Below, piece by piece: positions 7,305 to 13,782 of a stretch of 13,782 bases of DNA; the stretch's first letter is position 1; each line of letters starts with the position of its first letter. The stretch lies in contig JAOZTO010000007.1 of the NCBI GenBank assembly GCA_029942265.1, positions 1,874 to 15,655 of the forward strand, in the 5' to 3' direction. Source of the stretch: Desulfocapsa sp. GTDB taxonomy: Bacteria > Desulfobacterota > Desulfobulbia > Desulfobulbales > Desulfocapsaceae. The position numbers and the translations under genes were made by a program. Below the pieces are notes generated by a model. It saw only the letters and a list, made by a program, of their open reading frames with translations. It ran no database searches and had not been told where the DNA came from.

Positions 7305-7829
7305 ATGGGCGCAGAAGTAAAAACAATGATTCGCAAGGGATCGAGTCTTCGGGAAAGACTCTATCTTATAGAGATTTTTGTTGGGATGGCGACTACGTTT
7401 CGCCATTTTCTCAGAAATCTTCTTGATAATTCAAAACTCTACGTCAGGCATTACCCTGAGGTAGAACCTGAGATACCTGTTCGCTGGCGTGGCAGACACA
7501 GACTCACCAGTCATGATGATGGGACAGTCAAATGTGTTGCCTGCTTTATGTGCCAGACCAACTGCCCAGCAAACTGCATTATGATTGAGGCAGAAGAACG
7601 ATTAGATGGTAAAGCGGAAAAAATGCCTAAACGATTTACTATTGATCTTCTCGAATGCATCTACTGCGGTTACTGCGTGGAAGCATGTCCTGTGGATGCA
7701 ATTAGGATGGATAGCGGTATTTATTCAGTAACAGACAATAACAGAGAGTCTTTTGTGTTAGGAATCCAGGAGTTACTTGAAACTCCTGGTGCCTTTTCTG
7801 AAGAAGACTATAAGAAAGGGGGCGCTTGA
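7305..7829 (+). CDS. nuoI: NADH-quinone oxidoreductase subunit I (NuoI), 2[4Fe-4S] ferredoxin-like
   Basis: Connecting subunit (TYKY/23-kDa family) carrying clusters N6a and N6b, which relay electrons from NuoG to N2 in NuoB. The 174 residues fit. The two ferredoxin motifs are C77-x2-C80-x2-C83-x3-C87 and C118-x2-C121-x2-C124-x3-C128, each followed by proline. RWRGRH (60-65) before the first motif is typical of the family. The N-terminal region up to about residue 45 is amphipathic and would lie along the membrane arm. AAGGAG at 7293-7298 sits 6 bases before the ATG at 7305. A GTG at 7287 is in frame but would place that ribosome site inside the coding region, so the ATG is preferred. nuoJ follows after 4 bases. 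Confidence 0.95.
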   Translation: MGAEVKTMIRKGSSLRERLYLIEIFVGMATTFRHFLRNLLDNSKLYVRHYPEVEPEIPVRWRGRHRLTSHDDGTVKCVACFMCQTNCPANCIMIEAEERLDGKAEKMPKRFTIDLLECIYCGYCVEACPVDAIRMDSGIYSVTDNNRESFVLGIQELLETPGAFSEEDYKKGGA

Positions 7830-7833
7830 TATC

Positions 7834-8340
7834 ATGGTTGCCGAGTGGTTATTTACCGCATTTTCAATAGTTGCTGTTCTTGGTAGTGCCGGATTGGTTC
7901 TTTCCAGGCATCCAATGAACGGAGCGATGAGTTTGATTATCACAATAATTTCTCTTGCCGGACTGTACGCATTACTGTCCGCTAAATTAATTTTTGCGCT
8001 CCAACTCATTGTATACGCAGGGGCAATTATGTCTCTTATGCTCTTTATTATTATGTTTCTCAATATTCAGATAAAGGATCTCCCCGAAGAAAAGGGTCGA
8101 TTTTTGTATCTTATTGGCGGGGCAGTTCTCATCTCTCCTTTTGCAGCTTTTCTTATCAAAGTTGTAAAAACACTGCCCGAGAGTCAGACTACCATAATAG
8201 GTAATGGTTTTGGTGGTGTAAACGAAGTAGGACTTGTTCTTTTTCAAGAATGGCTACTTCCGTTTGAAATCATATCTATTCTTTTACTGGTGGCTCTGTT
8301 GGGTGCTGTTGTACTTGCTGGCAAGAGGAGGCTCAAGTAA
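7834..8340 (+). CDS. nuoJ: NADH-quinone oxidoreductase subunit J (NuoJ)
   Basis: Small membrane subunit (ND6 homologue) whose helix 3 takes part in the conformational coupling of quinone chemistry to proton transfer. It is 168 residues and very hydrophobic, with five likely membrane helices. The family signature LQLIVYAGAIMSLMLFIIMF, including the VYAGAIM turn characteristic of ND6 helix 3, is present, and the C-terminal LPFEIISILLLVALLGAVVLA helix is typical. The start is the ATG 4 bases after nuoI, with the purine-rich AAAGGGGG at 7815-7822 upstream. An earlier ATG at 7777 lies inside nuoI and adds a charged tail without family support. The stop codon abuts the nuoK ATG directly. Confidence 0.93.
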   Translation: MVAEWLFTAFSIVAVLGSAGLVLSRHPMNGAMSLIITIISLAGLYALLSAKLIFALQLIVYAGAIMSLMLFIIMFLNIQIKDLPEEKGRFLYLIGGAVLISPFAAFLIKVVKTLPESQTTIIGNGFGGVNEVGLVLFQEWLLPFEIISILLLVALLGAVVLAGKRRLK

Positions 8341-8637
8341 ATGATTCAGGATTATCTAATTCTTAGCATTATTCTCTTTTGTATCGGAATGCTTGGTGTT
8401 ATTTCGAGAAGAAATGTATTCACGGTTTTCATGTCCATTGAACTTATGCTAAATGCTGCCAATCTCGCATTTGTCACTTTTGCAAGACTGCACGAGAGCA
8501 TGGACGGCCATGTTCTTGCCATGATGGTTATGGCGGTTGCTGCTGCTGAAGCTGCTCTGGTTCTTGCAGTCATCATTCTGATTAACAAGCATAAGGGCAA
8601 ACTGGATACTAATATATTCAGTCTGTTAAAAGGGTGA
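8341..8637 (+). CDS. nuoK: NADH-quinone oxidoreductase subunit K (NuoK)
   Basis: Small membrane subunit (ND4L homologue, MrpC-like) of the proton-translocating arm. The 98 residues form three hydrophobic helices. The two functionally important membrane glutamates of the family are visible as E34 (SIELMLNAANL, helix 2) and E70 (AAAEAALVLA, helix 3), matching E36 and E72 of E. coli NuoK. The ATG directly follows the nuoJ stop with no intervening base, and AGAGGAGG at about 8323-8331 in the end of nuoJ supplies the ribosome site. nuoL begins 4 bases after its stop. Confidence 0.97.
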   Translation: MIQDYLILSIILFCIGMLGVISRRNVFTVFMSIELMLNAANLAFVTFARLHESMDGHVLAMMVMAVAAAEAALVLAVIILINKHKGKLDTNIFSLLKG

Positions 8638-8641
8638 TTTC

Positions 8642-10555
8642 ATGGAACATATAAATACATATATTGGATTAGTACCTCTGTTTCCACTGATAGGCGCTCT
8701 TGTTTTAGGCCTTATGCACATGCTGACGTGTAAAACAGATAAGTATCCAGATAAGCTGTATGGCATTATAGCATGCATAGGTCCGATTCTCGCATTTTGT
8801 GTTTCGCTGATACTGTTTTTCAAGTTACGGGGAATGCCTGCTGATTCCAGATACTTGATTCACGATGTTTTTACCTGGTTTGCTGTTGGTGATCTCCATG
8901 TCACTATGGGTTTTCTTGCCGATCCTCTCAGTTCTTTGATGATCCTGTTTGTGACCTTTATTGGCTCACTCATCCATATTTATTCAGCGGGCTATATGGC
9001 AGGTGAAGAAAACTTTGGTAAATATTTTGCATATTTAAACCTGTTCCTTGGCTCCATGCTGATCCTTGTCCTTGGCAGCGGCCCGGTGGTTATGTTTGTT
9101 GGCTGGGAAGGCGTAGGGCTCTGTTCCTATCTGCTGATTAGTTTCTATTGCAAAGATACCGACAATGTTCTTGCTGGAAATAAGGCATTTATTGTTAACA
9201 GAATAGGTGATCTTGGTTTCGTTCTTGGCATGTCTTTTCTTTTCTGGGCCATTGGTTCAGGAGGTTTTGACTACCACTCACTCAGGGAAAATGCCCATCA
9301 CCTTGCGCCATCAGTTGGCCTTATTGTATGTTTGCTGCTCTTTGTTGGTGCCTGTGGTAAATCGGCTCAAATCCCACTTTTTGTCTGGTTGCCAGATGCC
9401 ATGGCAGGCCCTACTCCGGTATCAGCTTTGATCCATGCCGCAACCATGGTAACTGCCGGTGTGTATATGGTTGCACGATTTAGTTTTATCTATGCTCATG
9501 TCCCAACTGCTGGAACCATCATTGCATGGGTTGGTATTCTTACTGCTCTGCTGGCAGCTTTCTTTGGAATGTTTCAGAAAGACATCAAAAAAATACTTGC
9601 CTATTCAACTGTGAGTCAACTTGGGTATATGTTTGCTGCTGTGGGTATTACTGCCTATTCCGCCGGTATCTTTCATGTTTTCACCCACGCTTTCTTTAAA
9701 GCTCTTCTGTTTCTTGGCGCAGGTTCAGTTATTTATGCACTGCATCATCAACAGGATGTATGGAAAATGGGTGGTTTAAAAGAAAAAATGCCAACGACCT
9801 ATAAAACCATGATGATAGGCGCACTGGCATTGGCTGGTTGCCCGCTATTTTCAGGGTTTTTCAGTAAGGATGAGATTCTTTTCTCAGCCTTAGCTACTGG
9901 TCACACCGGGATCTGGGCAATAGGTGTACTGGTTGCTGGAATGACCGCATACTACACGTTTAGGATGATCTTTCTTGTCTTCCACGGCAAACCAAGAGAT
10001 CAGAAAGCATTTGATCATGCCCACGAGCCTCCAGCTGTCATGACCGTTCCATTAATTATTCTGGCAATTGGTGCGGCATTTGCTGGTGTACTGAATCTAC
10101 CAAGTCTCTTTGGTGGCAGTCTTGCTGTTTCTCACTGGCTTGCACCAAGTCTTGTGGAGCATCATCCACACGTTAGTGTATGGATTGAGATTACCGCAAT
10201 CCTTGCAAGTGTGATTGCATTTGCTATCGGTATAACAATCGCCTACAAAAAATTTGCCGACGGCGCGGTAGAACCTGAGTTCTCCGGTTTTGCAAAATGG
10301 GGTGCAAACAAATTCTATATCGATGAGCTCTACAACTGTGTCATTGTTCAACCATATAAAACAACTGGATCTTTGATATCCGCTTTTATTGAACCAAAGG
10401 TTACTGATCTTCCAATCAAGTTTTTCACCTGGCTGTACAAAAAACTTGGTGCATCTTTCAAGGTTTTTCAGGTTGGATATGTTCGGGTCTATGCAATTTA
10501 CATGGTCATAGGCTTGAGCCTCATGAGTCTGTTTTTATCTCAAACGATTAATTGA
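8642..10555 (+). CDS. nuoL: NADH-quinone oxidoreductase subunit L (NuoL), antiporter-like
   Basis: Distal antiporter-like subunit (ND5/MrpA family) with a proton channel. At 637 residues it is close to the usual length and has many membrane helices throughout. The conserved helix-5 glutamate is E156 in GWEGVGLCSYLLISFY, and the helix-7 lysine is K240 in GKSAQIPLFVWLPDAM, followed by the PTPVSALIHAATMVTAG signature. A second-half lysine cluster (KDIKKILAYSTVSQLGYM) is also typical. The C-terminal part, from about residue 520, is consistent with the long lateral helix that distinguishes NuoL from NuoM and NuoN. The ATG follows AGGGTG (8631-8636) by 5 bases. A 71-base gap, the longest in the operon, follows it. 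Confidence 0.96.
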   Translation: MEHINTYIGLVPLFPLIGALVLGLMHMLTCKTDKYPDKLYGIIACIGPILAFCVSLILFFKLRGMPADSRYLIHDVFTWFAVGDLHVTMGFLADPLSSLMILFVTFIGSLIHIYSAGYMAGEENFGKYFAYLNLFLGSMLILVLGSGPVVMFVGWEGVGLCSYLLISFYCKDTDNVLAGNKAFIVNRIGDLGFVLGMSFLFWAIGSGGFDYHSLRENAHHLAPSVGLIVCLLLFVGACGKSAQIPLFVWLPDAMAGPTPVSALIHAATMVTAGVYMVARFSFIYAHVPTAGTIIAWVGILTALLAAFFGMFQKDIKKILAYSTVSQLGYMFAAVGITAYSAGIFHVFTHAFFKALLFLGAGSVIYALHHQQDVWKMGGLKEKMPTTYKTMMIGALALAGCPLFSGFFSKDEILFSALATGHTGIWAIGVLVAGMTAYYTFRMIFLVFHGKPRDQKAFDHAHEPPAVMTVPLIILAIGAAFAGVLNLPSLFGGSLAVSHWLAPSLVEHHPHVSVWIEITAILASVIAFAIGITIAYKKFADGAVEPEFSGFAKWGANKFYIDELYNCVIVQPYKTTGSLISAFIEPKVTDLPIKFFTWLYKKLGASFKVFQVGYVRVYAIYMVIGLSLMSLFLSQTIN

Positions 10556-10626
10556 TGGATTTGTAAAAATTCTTCATCTTGATTCCAGACTTTTTACGAG
10601 TCTATCATAATTAGGCAAGGTATAAA
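10556..10626 (+). other. nuoL-nuoM intergenic gap with weak hairpin and promoter-like hexamers
   Basis: This 71-base AT-rich spacer is the widest gap in the operon. It contains a 5-bp inverted repeat (AGACT at 10587-10591, AGTCT at 10599-10603) with a 7-base loop. It also contains a possible sigma70-type pair, TTGATT (10579-10584) and TATCAT (10603-10608), 18 bases apart. Both are weak and could be chance in AT-rich DNA. AAGG near 10617-10620 is the probable nuoM ribosome site. I see no coding sequence here. Confidence 0.3.
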
Positions 10627-12144
10627 ATGTTCGAATATGGTCTTTCATTTATGATTTTTCTGCCACTCCTTACGGGATTGGCAATGCTCCTCCTTCCTCT
10701 GAACAAAGAAGTTGCCAGATCTCTTGGTTTCTTTGCAAGTATCATCATTCTTATTCTTGGTGTGAACTTGTTCATTGGTTTTAATGGTTCTGGCGGTATG
10801 CAGTACGTTGAGAATTATCTATGGATTGAATCATTTGGTGTCAATTATGGCCTTGGGATTGATGGAATCAGCCTTATGGTGCTTATGACAGGAGCTGTTC
10901 TATTCCCCATGGTTTTTTCCCTCTTCAAGAATAAAAGCAAGGGATACTACGCTAATTTACTTATTGCTCAGGGTGCAATGATTGGCGCAATATGTGCAAC
11001 CGATCTTATCCTTTTTTATATCTTCTGGGAAGTGATGCTCCTGCCGATATTCTTTATGATTGGCCTGTATGGCGGAGAGAAAAAACTTTCTGCAACCATC
11101 AAAATCACTCTTTATACAATCGCTGGATCTCTGTTGATGCTGGCCGCACTTATCTATGTTGGTGCTTCCTACCATGCCCAATTTGGAAAATGGACTTTTG
11201 ATATTGTACAGCTTGCTAAGCTAGATCTTGGTGGTGGTTCTGCTGTGCTTGCATTTATCATGTTTATGATGGCTTTTGCCATTAAAATTCCGCTATTTCC
11301 ATTTCACACCTGGTTGCCGGATGCGTATACAGAAGCCCCTACGCCGACTACCTTTATACTCTCTGCTGTAATGGCAAAAATTGGTATCTACGGTGTTATT
11401 CGCTTTATTATTCCCGTTTTTGAGATCGAATTTACCAGATTTGCTATCCTTTTATCTCTTTCTGGAGCTGCTGGGATGATGTACTGCGGTATTGCTGCTA
11501 TTGGTCAAAAAGATATCAAACGTATGCTTGCGTTTTCTTCAGCGTCACATATGGGCATTATCGCCCTTGGTGTTTTCTGCATGAATGTGCAAGCCTTAAC
11601 GGGAAGTCTTTTCCAAATTGCAGCGCATGCCACAAGCACCGGCGTACTGTTCCTGTTAGCTGGGTTGATAGAAGAACGAATGCAGACAAGAAAAATTGAT
11701 CAGCTTGGTGGAATTGCCTATCAAGCCCCTATTTTTGCAACATTTTTTGCAATTGCCCTTCTAGCCTCGGTTGGTTTGCCTGGAACAAGTGGATTTATCG
11801 GTGAGTTCCTTATTATCCTTGGTGCTGTTAAATTCAACGGCTTTATCGGATTCCTTGCTGCTACTAGTCTTATTATCGGAGTTTGTTACATGTTATGGAT
11901 GTTTCAACGTGTATTTTTTGAAAAGTCAAACGAGCGTACAGAAAAATTCAAAGATTTCAGCTTGACGGAAGTATTAACCTTTTTGCCTGTTATTTTACTC
12001 ATCTTGGCAATGGGTATATTCCCACAACCTTTTATTAAAAAAATTGAACCGTCTGCCCAATTGCATATAGCTCAATTGTACCAGAGTGAAAAACCCGAAG
12101 TCGCAACAATCACCACCAATATACTAACGCACAAAAAACAATAA
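10627..12144 (+). CDS. nuoM: NADH-quinone oxidoreductase subunit M (NuoM), antiporter-like
   Basis: Middle antiporter-like subunit (ND4 family) of the proton-pumping membrane arm. The 505 residues match the family. The helix-5 glutamate is E135 in FWEVMLLPIFFMIG and the helix-7 lysine is K220 in AIKIPLFPFHTWLPDAY, corresponding to E144 and K234 of E. coli NuoM. The EAPTPTTFILSAVMAKIG and KDIKRMLAFSSASHMG segments are also characteristic, and ERMQTRKIDQLGGIA marks the NuoM loop after helix 11. The start is ATG with AAGG 6 bases upstream. It lies between the two widest gaps of the operon, 71 bases after nuoL and 62 bases before nuoN. Identification against NuoL and NuoN rests on length, order and the FWEVMLLPIF motif. 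Confidence 0.96.
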   Translation: MFEYGLSFMIFLPLLTGLAMLLLPLNKEVARSLGFFASIIILILGVNLFIGFNGSGGMQYVENYLWIESFGVNYGLGIDGISLMVLMTGAVLFPMVFSLFKNKSKGYYANLLIAQGAMIGAICATDLILFYIFWEVMLLPIFFMIGLYGGEKKLSATIKITLYTIAGSLLMLAALIYVGASYHAQFGKWTFDIVQLAKLDLGGGSAVLAFIMFMMAFAIKIPLFPFHTWLPDAYTEAPTPTTFILSAVMAKIGIYGVIRFIIPVFEIEFTRFAILLSLSGAAGMMYCGIAAIGQKDIKRMLAFSSASHMGIIALGVFCMNVQALTGSLFQIAAHATSTGVLFLLAGLIEERMQTRKIDQLGGIAYQAPIFATFFAIALLASVGLPGTSGFIGEFLIILGAVKFNGFIGFLAATSLIIGVCYMLWMFQRVFFEKSNERTEKFKDFSLTEVLTFLPVILLILAMGIFPQPFIKKIEPSAQLHIAQLYQSEKPEVATITTNILTHKKQ

Positions 12145-12206
12145 TTCTCAGTATCTATTTCAGTACGGCTTTGCCCATAGCAGGCCATAAAACATGGTAA
12201 GTATTT
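12145..12206 (+). other. nuoM-nuoN intergenic gap
   Basis: A 62-base spacer with no coding sequence, no strong hairpin and no convincing promoter. The nuoN ribosome site is poor: the best candidate is GGTAAG at about 12195-12200, 6 bases before the ATG at 12207. The weak site and the distance suggest that nuoN is translated independently of nuoM rather than by tight coupling. Confidence 0.4.
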
Positions 12207-13613
12207 ATGAATGATTTCCTATCATTACTCCCTCTTCTCATCATTTGCACAGGTGCCATATTCCTGATACTATCTGCTGCATACGAGAAAATCACACTTG
12301 AGAATAGCAGTCTTATCAGCATGGGATTCTATGCCGTAGCTTTCCTGGCACAACTCAACGCATGTTCTTCACCAAATATCCTTTTTGAAAATACCTTTCA
12401 CGGTATGCTCGCCACCAATAATTTCACTGTTATCGCTGGTCTTATTATTCTTGCCTGTGGTTTTTTCACATCTGTTACTTCGCACAGCTATTTTAAAATT
12501 AATCTGTTCTGTACACGAGAGTTTTATTCTTTAATGATGTTTGCTGTGTGTGGTATGCTTTTGCTCACCATGAGCCAGGAGCTAATTACTGCATTTATTG
12601 CAATTGAAATTATGTCACTTGCCGTCTATGTTCTTGTTGGTTATGACCGTGCAAATATCAAAGCCACTGAAGCTATCCTCAAATATTTGATGCTTGGGGC
12701 ATTTGCAGGTGCTTTTTTTACCATGGGAACCGCACTGATATATGGTGCTGCACAATCTACGAAGTTCGTTGAGATCGCTGCATTTATAGCTGCCAATTCG
12801 GCAACAGCACCGCTTATAATCGGTGGATCGTTTCTTATTTTTGCTGCTTTGCTGTTCAAGGTTGCAGCATTTCCATTTCACGCCTGGGTTATTGATGTGT
12901 ACGACGGGGCGGCATTGCCTGTCACCGGATTTATGGCCACCGCACTTAAAACTGCTGTCTTTGCAGTTTTTGCGAACTTTCTTATTTTAAATGACTCTTT
13001 TCATGGTAGCTGGGTTACTTTTCTTTTCTACATTTCCATATTCACAATGTTTGGCGGAAACCTTATCGCCATAGGCCAGAATAACCTGAAAAGAATGCTT
13101 GCTGCATCAGGTATTGTACATACCGGATATATCCTTATTGCCCTTGTTGCAATAGGTAATGAGCAATTCAGCACTGGGATACTGGCGTATTACCTTGCTG
13201 CTTATGCCATTGCTACACTTGGAATGTTTGCAGCACTTTCTTATCTTAGTGGAGAAGGTGAAAAGAGAATCACATTCAAAGATTTCAAGGGTCTGGCAAA
13301 GGTTCGGCCATATTCAGCTGCAGCTGTTACTGTTTTTCTTCTATCCATGGCTGGAATACCGCCAACTGCTGGATTTATGGGTAAATTCTATGTTATTACC
13401 GCTGCAATAGCTGCTGACCATTTAGCTCTTGCGATACTCGGCATTGTCAGTAGCATTATCTCAATATGGTACTACCTGCACCTGATCATCAATATGTACT
13501 TCTTTGATGCAGAAGAGAGTTTTGAGACTACAGAAAAGTCACAGTTTGCGGTTGCTGGTACATTTGTACTGGCATTCGCTGTGTTTGTAGTTGGTATTTT
13601 CCCTTTTTTGTAA
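12207..13613 (+). CDS. nuoN: NADH-quinone oxidoreductase subunit N (NuoN), antiporter-like
   Basis: Third antiporter-like subunit (ND2 family), placed next to NuoK in the assembled membrane arm. The 468 residues are near the usual length of about 480. The helix-5 glutamate is E134 in IAIEIMSLAVYVLVGYDR and the helix-7 lysine is K218 in LFKVAAFPFHAWVIDVYDG, close in position to E133 and K217 of E. coli NuoN. The ATEAILKYLMLGAFAGAFF segment after helix 5 and the NNLKRMLAASGIVHTGYI segment are strong NuoN signatures. The VYDGAALPVTGFMAT sequence separates it from NuoM, which has AYTEAPTPTT at the same place. It starts at ATG with a weak ribosome site. It is the last gene of the operon; a large inverted repeat begins 19 bases after its stop. 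Confidence 0.96.
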   Translation: MNDFLSLLPLLIICTGAIFLILSAAYEKITLENSSLISMGFYAVAFLAQLNACSSPNILFENTFHGMLATNNFTVIAGLIILACGFFTSVTSHSYFKINLFCTREFYSLMMFAVCGMLLLTMSQELITAFIAIEIMSLAVYVLVGYDRANIKATEAILKYLMLGAFAGAFFTMGTALIYGAAQSTKFVEIAAFIAANSATAPLIIGGSFLIFAALLFKVAAFPFHAWVIDVYDGAALPVTGFMATALKTAVFAVFANFLILNDSFHGSWVTFLFYISIFTMFGGNLIAIGQNNLKRMLAASGIVHTGYILIALVAIGNEQFSTGILAYYLAAYAIATLGMFAALSYLSGEGEKRITFKDFKGLAKVRPYSAAAVTVFLLSMAGIPPTAGFMGKFYVITAAIAADHLALAILGIVSSIISIWYYLHLIINMYFFDAEESFETTEKSQFAVAGTFVLAFAVFVVGIFPFL

Positions 13614-13632
13614 CTTCTTCAGCTGTACCCCA

Positions 13633-13696
13633 TATTCGTTCAATTGGACATTCCCATATAGCAAACTATGCTTCGGAAAGTCCAATTGAACGAATA
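13633..13696. repeat. Perfect 17-bp inverted repeat downstream of nuoN (possible operon-end hairpin)
   Basis: The left arm TATTCGTTCAATTGGAC (13633-13649) is the exact reverse complement of the right arm (13680-13696), with 30 bases between. Inside, after one A/A mismatch, TTCC (13651-13654) pairs with GGAA (13675-13678). ATAG (13658-13661) can pair with CTAT (13666-13669) around a CAAA tetraloop. The RNA could fold into one long, interrupted hairpin just after nuoN. There is no run of T after either arm, so it is not a classical intrinsic terminator. It could instead be an mRNA-stabilising or processing hairpin, a palindromic repetitive element, or a small miniature-transposon relic. The structure is certain; the role is not known. 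Confidence 0.75.
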
Positions 13697-13782
13697 AGAG
13701 ACACATCTAAAGAGTTACAGTTCATTGATTTGCCAATTCTCAGATGTTACTTTATTTTCTAACTACTGATGAACTATCATAA
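13697..13782. other. Non-coding tail of the window
   Basis: These last 86 bases are AT-rich and hold no reading frame I would call a gene. Two short inverted pairs are visible (ACATCT 13703-13708 with AGATGT 13742-13747, and AGTTCAT 13719-13725 with ATGAACT 13769-13775), but they interleave rather than nest and are probably chance. No terminator with a T run is evident before the window ends. Confidence 0.4.

Noticed and set aside
10602..10610. The 9-base string CTATCATAA occurs before nuoM and again at the very end of the window (13774-13782)
   Set aside because: A 9-base AT-rich match in nearly 14 kb is expected by chance and the surrounding sequences do not match.
8642..13613. NuoL/NuoM/NuoN-like genes as an Mrp Na+/H+ antiporter or energy-converting hydrogenase module
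   Set aside because: The three genes are in nuo order after nuoK, each has its own NuoL, NuoM or NuoN signature, and no Mrp E/F/G-type genes or hydrogenase subunits are present.
13703..13775. Short inverted pairs ACATCT/AGATGT and AGTTCAT/ATGAACT near the window end
   Set aside because: They are only 6-7 bases long, interleave instead of nesting, and lie in AT-rich DNA, so chance is the simplest explanation.

Overview
The window holds one complete, same-strand nuo operon encoding the proton-pumping NADH:quinone oxidoreductase (respiratory complex I, NDH-1). Thirteen genes run in the canonical bacterial order nuoA-B-CD-E-F-G-H-I-J-K-L-M-N from base 51 to 13613. All fourteen core subunits are represented because nuoC and nuoD are fused into one reading frame. 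I see no accessory genes, mobile elements, CRISPR arrays, tRNAs or rRNAs. The operon looks intact: every expected iron-sulfur ligand and every key membrane glutamate or lysine that I checked is present.

The organism is a bacterium with moderate, slightly AT-leaning base composition. The NuoCD fusion, the compact 520-residue NuoG and the NuoH with an inserted two-helix segment suggest a lineage in the former Deltaproteobacteria (Desulfobacterota, perhaps near the Desulfobulbales) rather than an enteric gammaproteobacterium. This is inferred from general resemblance and gene architecture, not from a database search, and should be held loosely.

Layout: bases 1-50 are leader with the nuoA ribosome binding site. 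Bases 51-3133 carry nuoA (membrane), nuoB and nuoCD (quinone-reducing Q module) and nuoE. nuoF and nuoG (3147-6001) complete the NADH-oxidising N module with nuoE. nuoH and nuoI (5988-7829) link the quinone site to the membrane arm. nuoJ, K, L, M and N (7834-13613) encode the proton-translocating membrane arm. From nuoA to nuoL the genes overlap or lie within about 30 bases of each other. nuoL-nuoM and nuoM-nuoN are separated by 71 and 62 bases. After nuoN there is no gene in the last 169 bases, but there is a perfect 17-bp inverted repeat.

Working together: NuoF binds NADH and FMN. Electrons pass through NuoE/F/G clusters to NuoI (N6a, N6b) and NuoB (N2), then to quinone at the NuoB/NuoD/NuoH interface. 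The energy drives proton pumping through NuoH/A/J/K and the three antiporter-like subunits NuoL, NuoM and NuoN. The presence of nuoE, nuoF and nuoG shows that this is an NADH-linked enzyme, not an 11-subunit ferredoxin- or F420-dependent form.

I found no undescribed system. The points worth a second look are the insertion in NuoH, the compact NuoG, the NuoCD fusion and the terminal inverted repeat.
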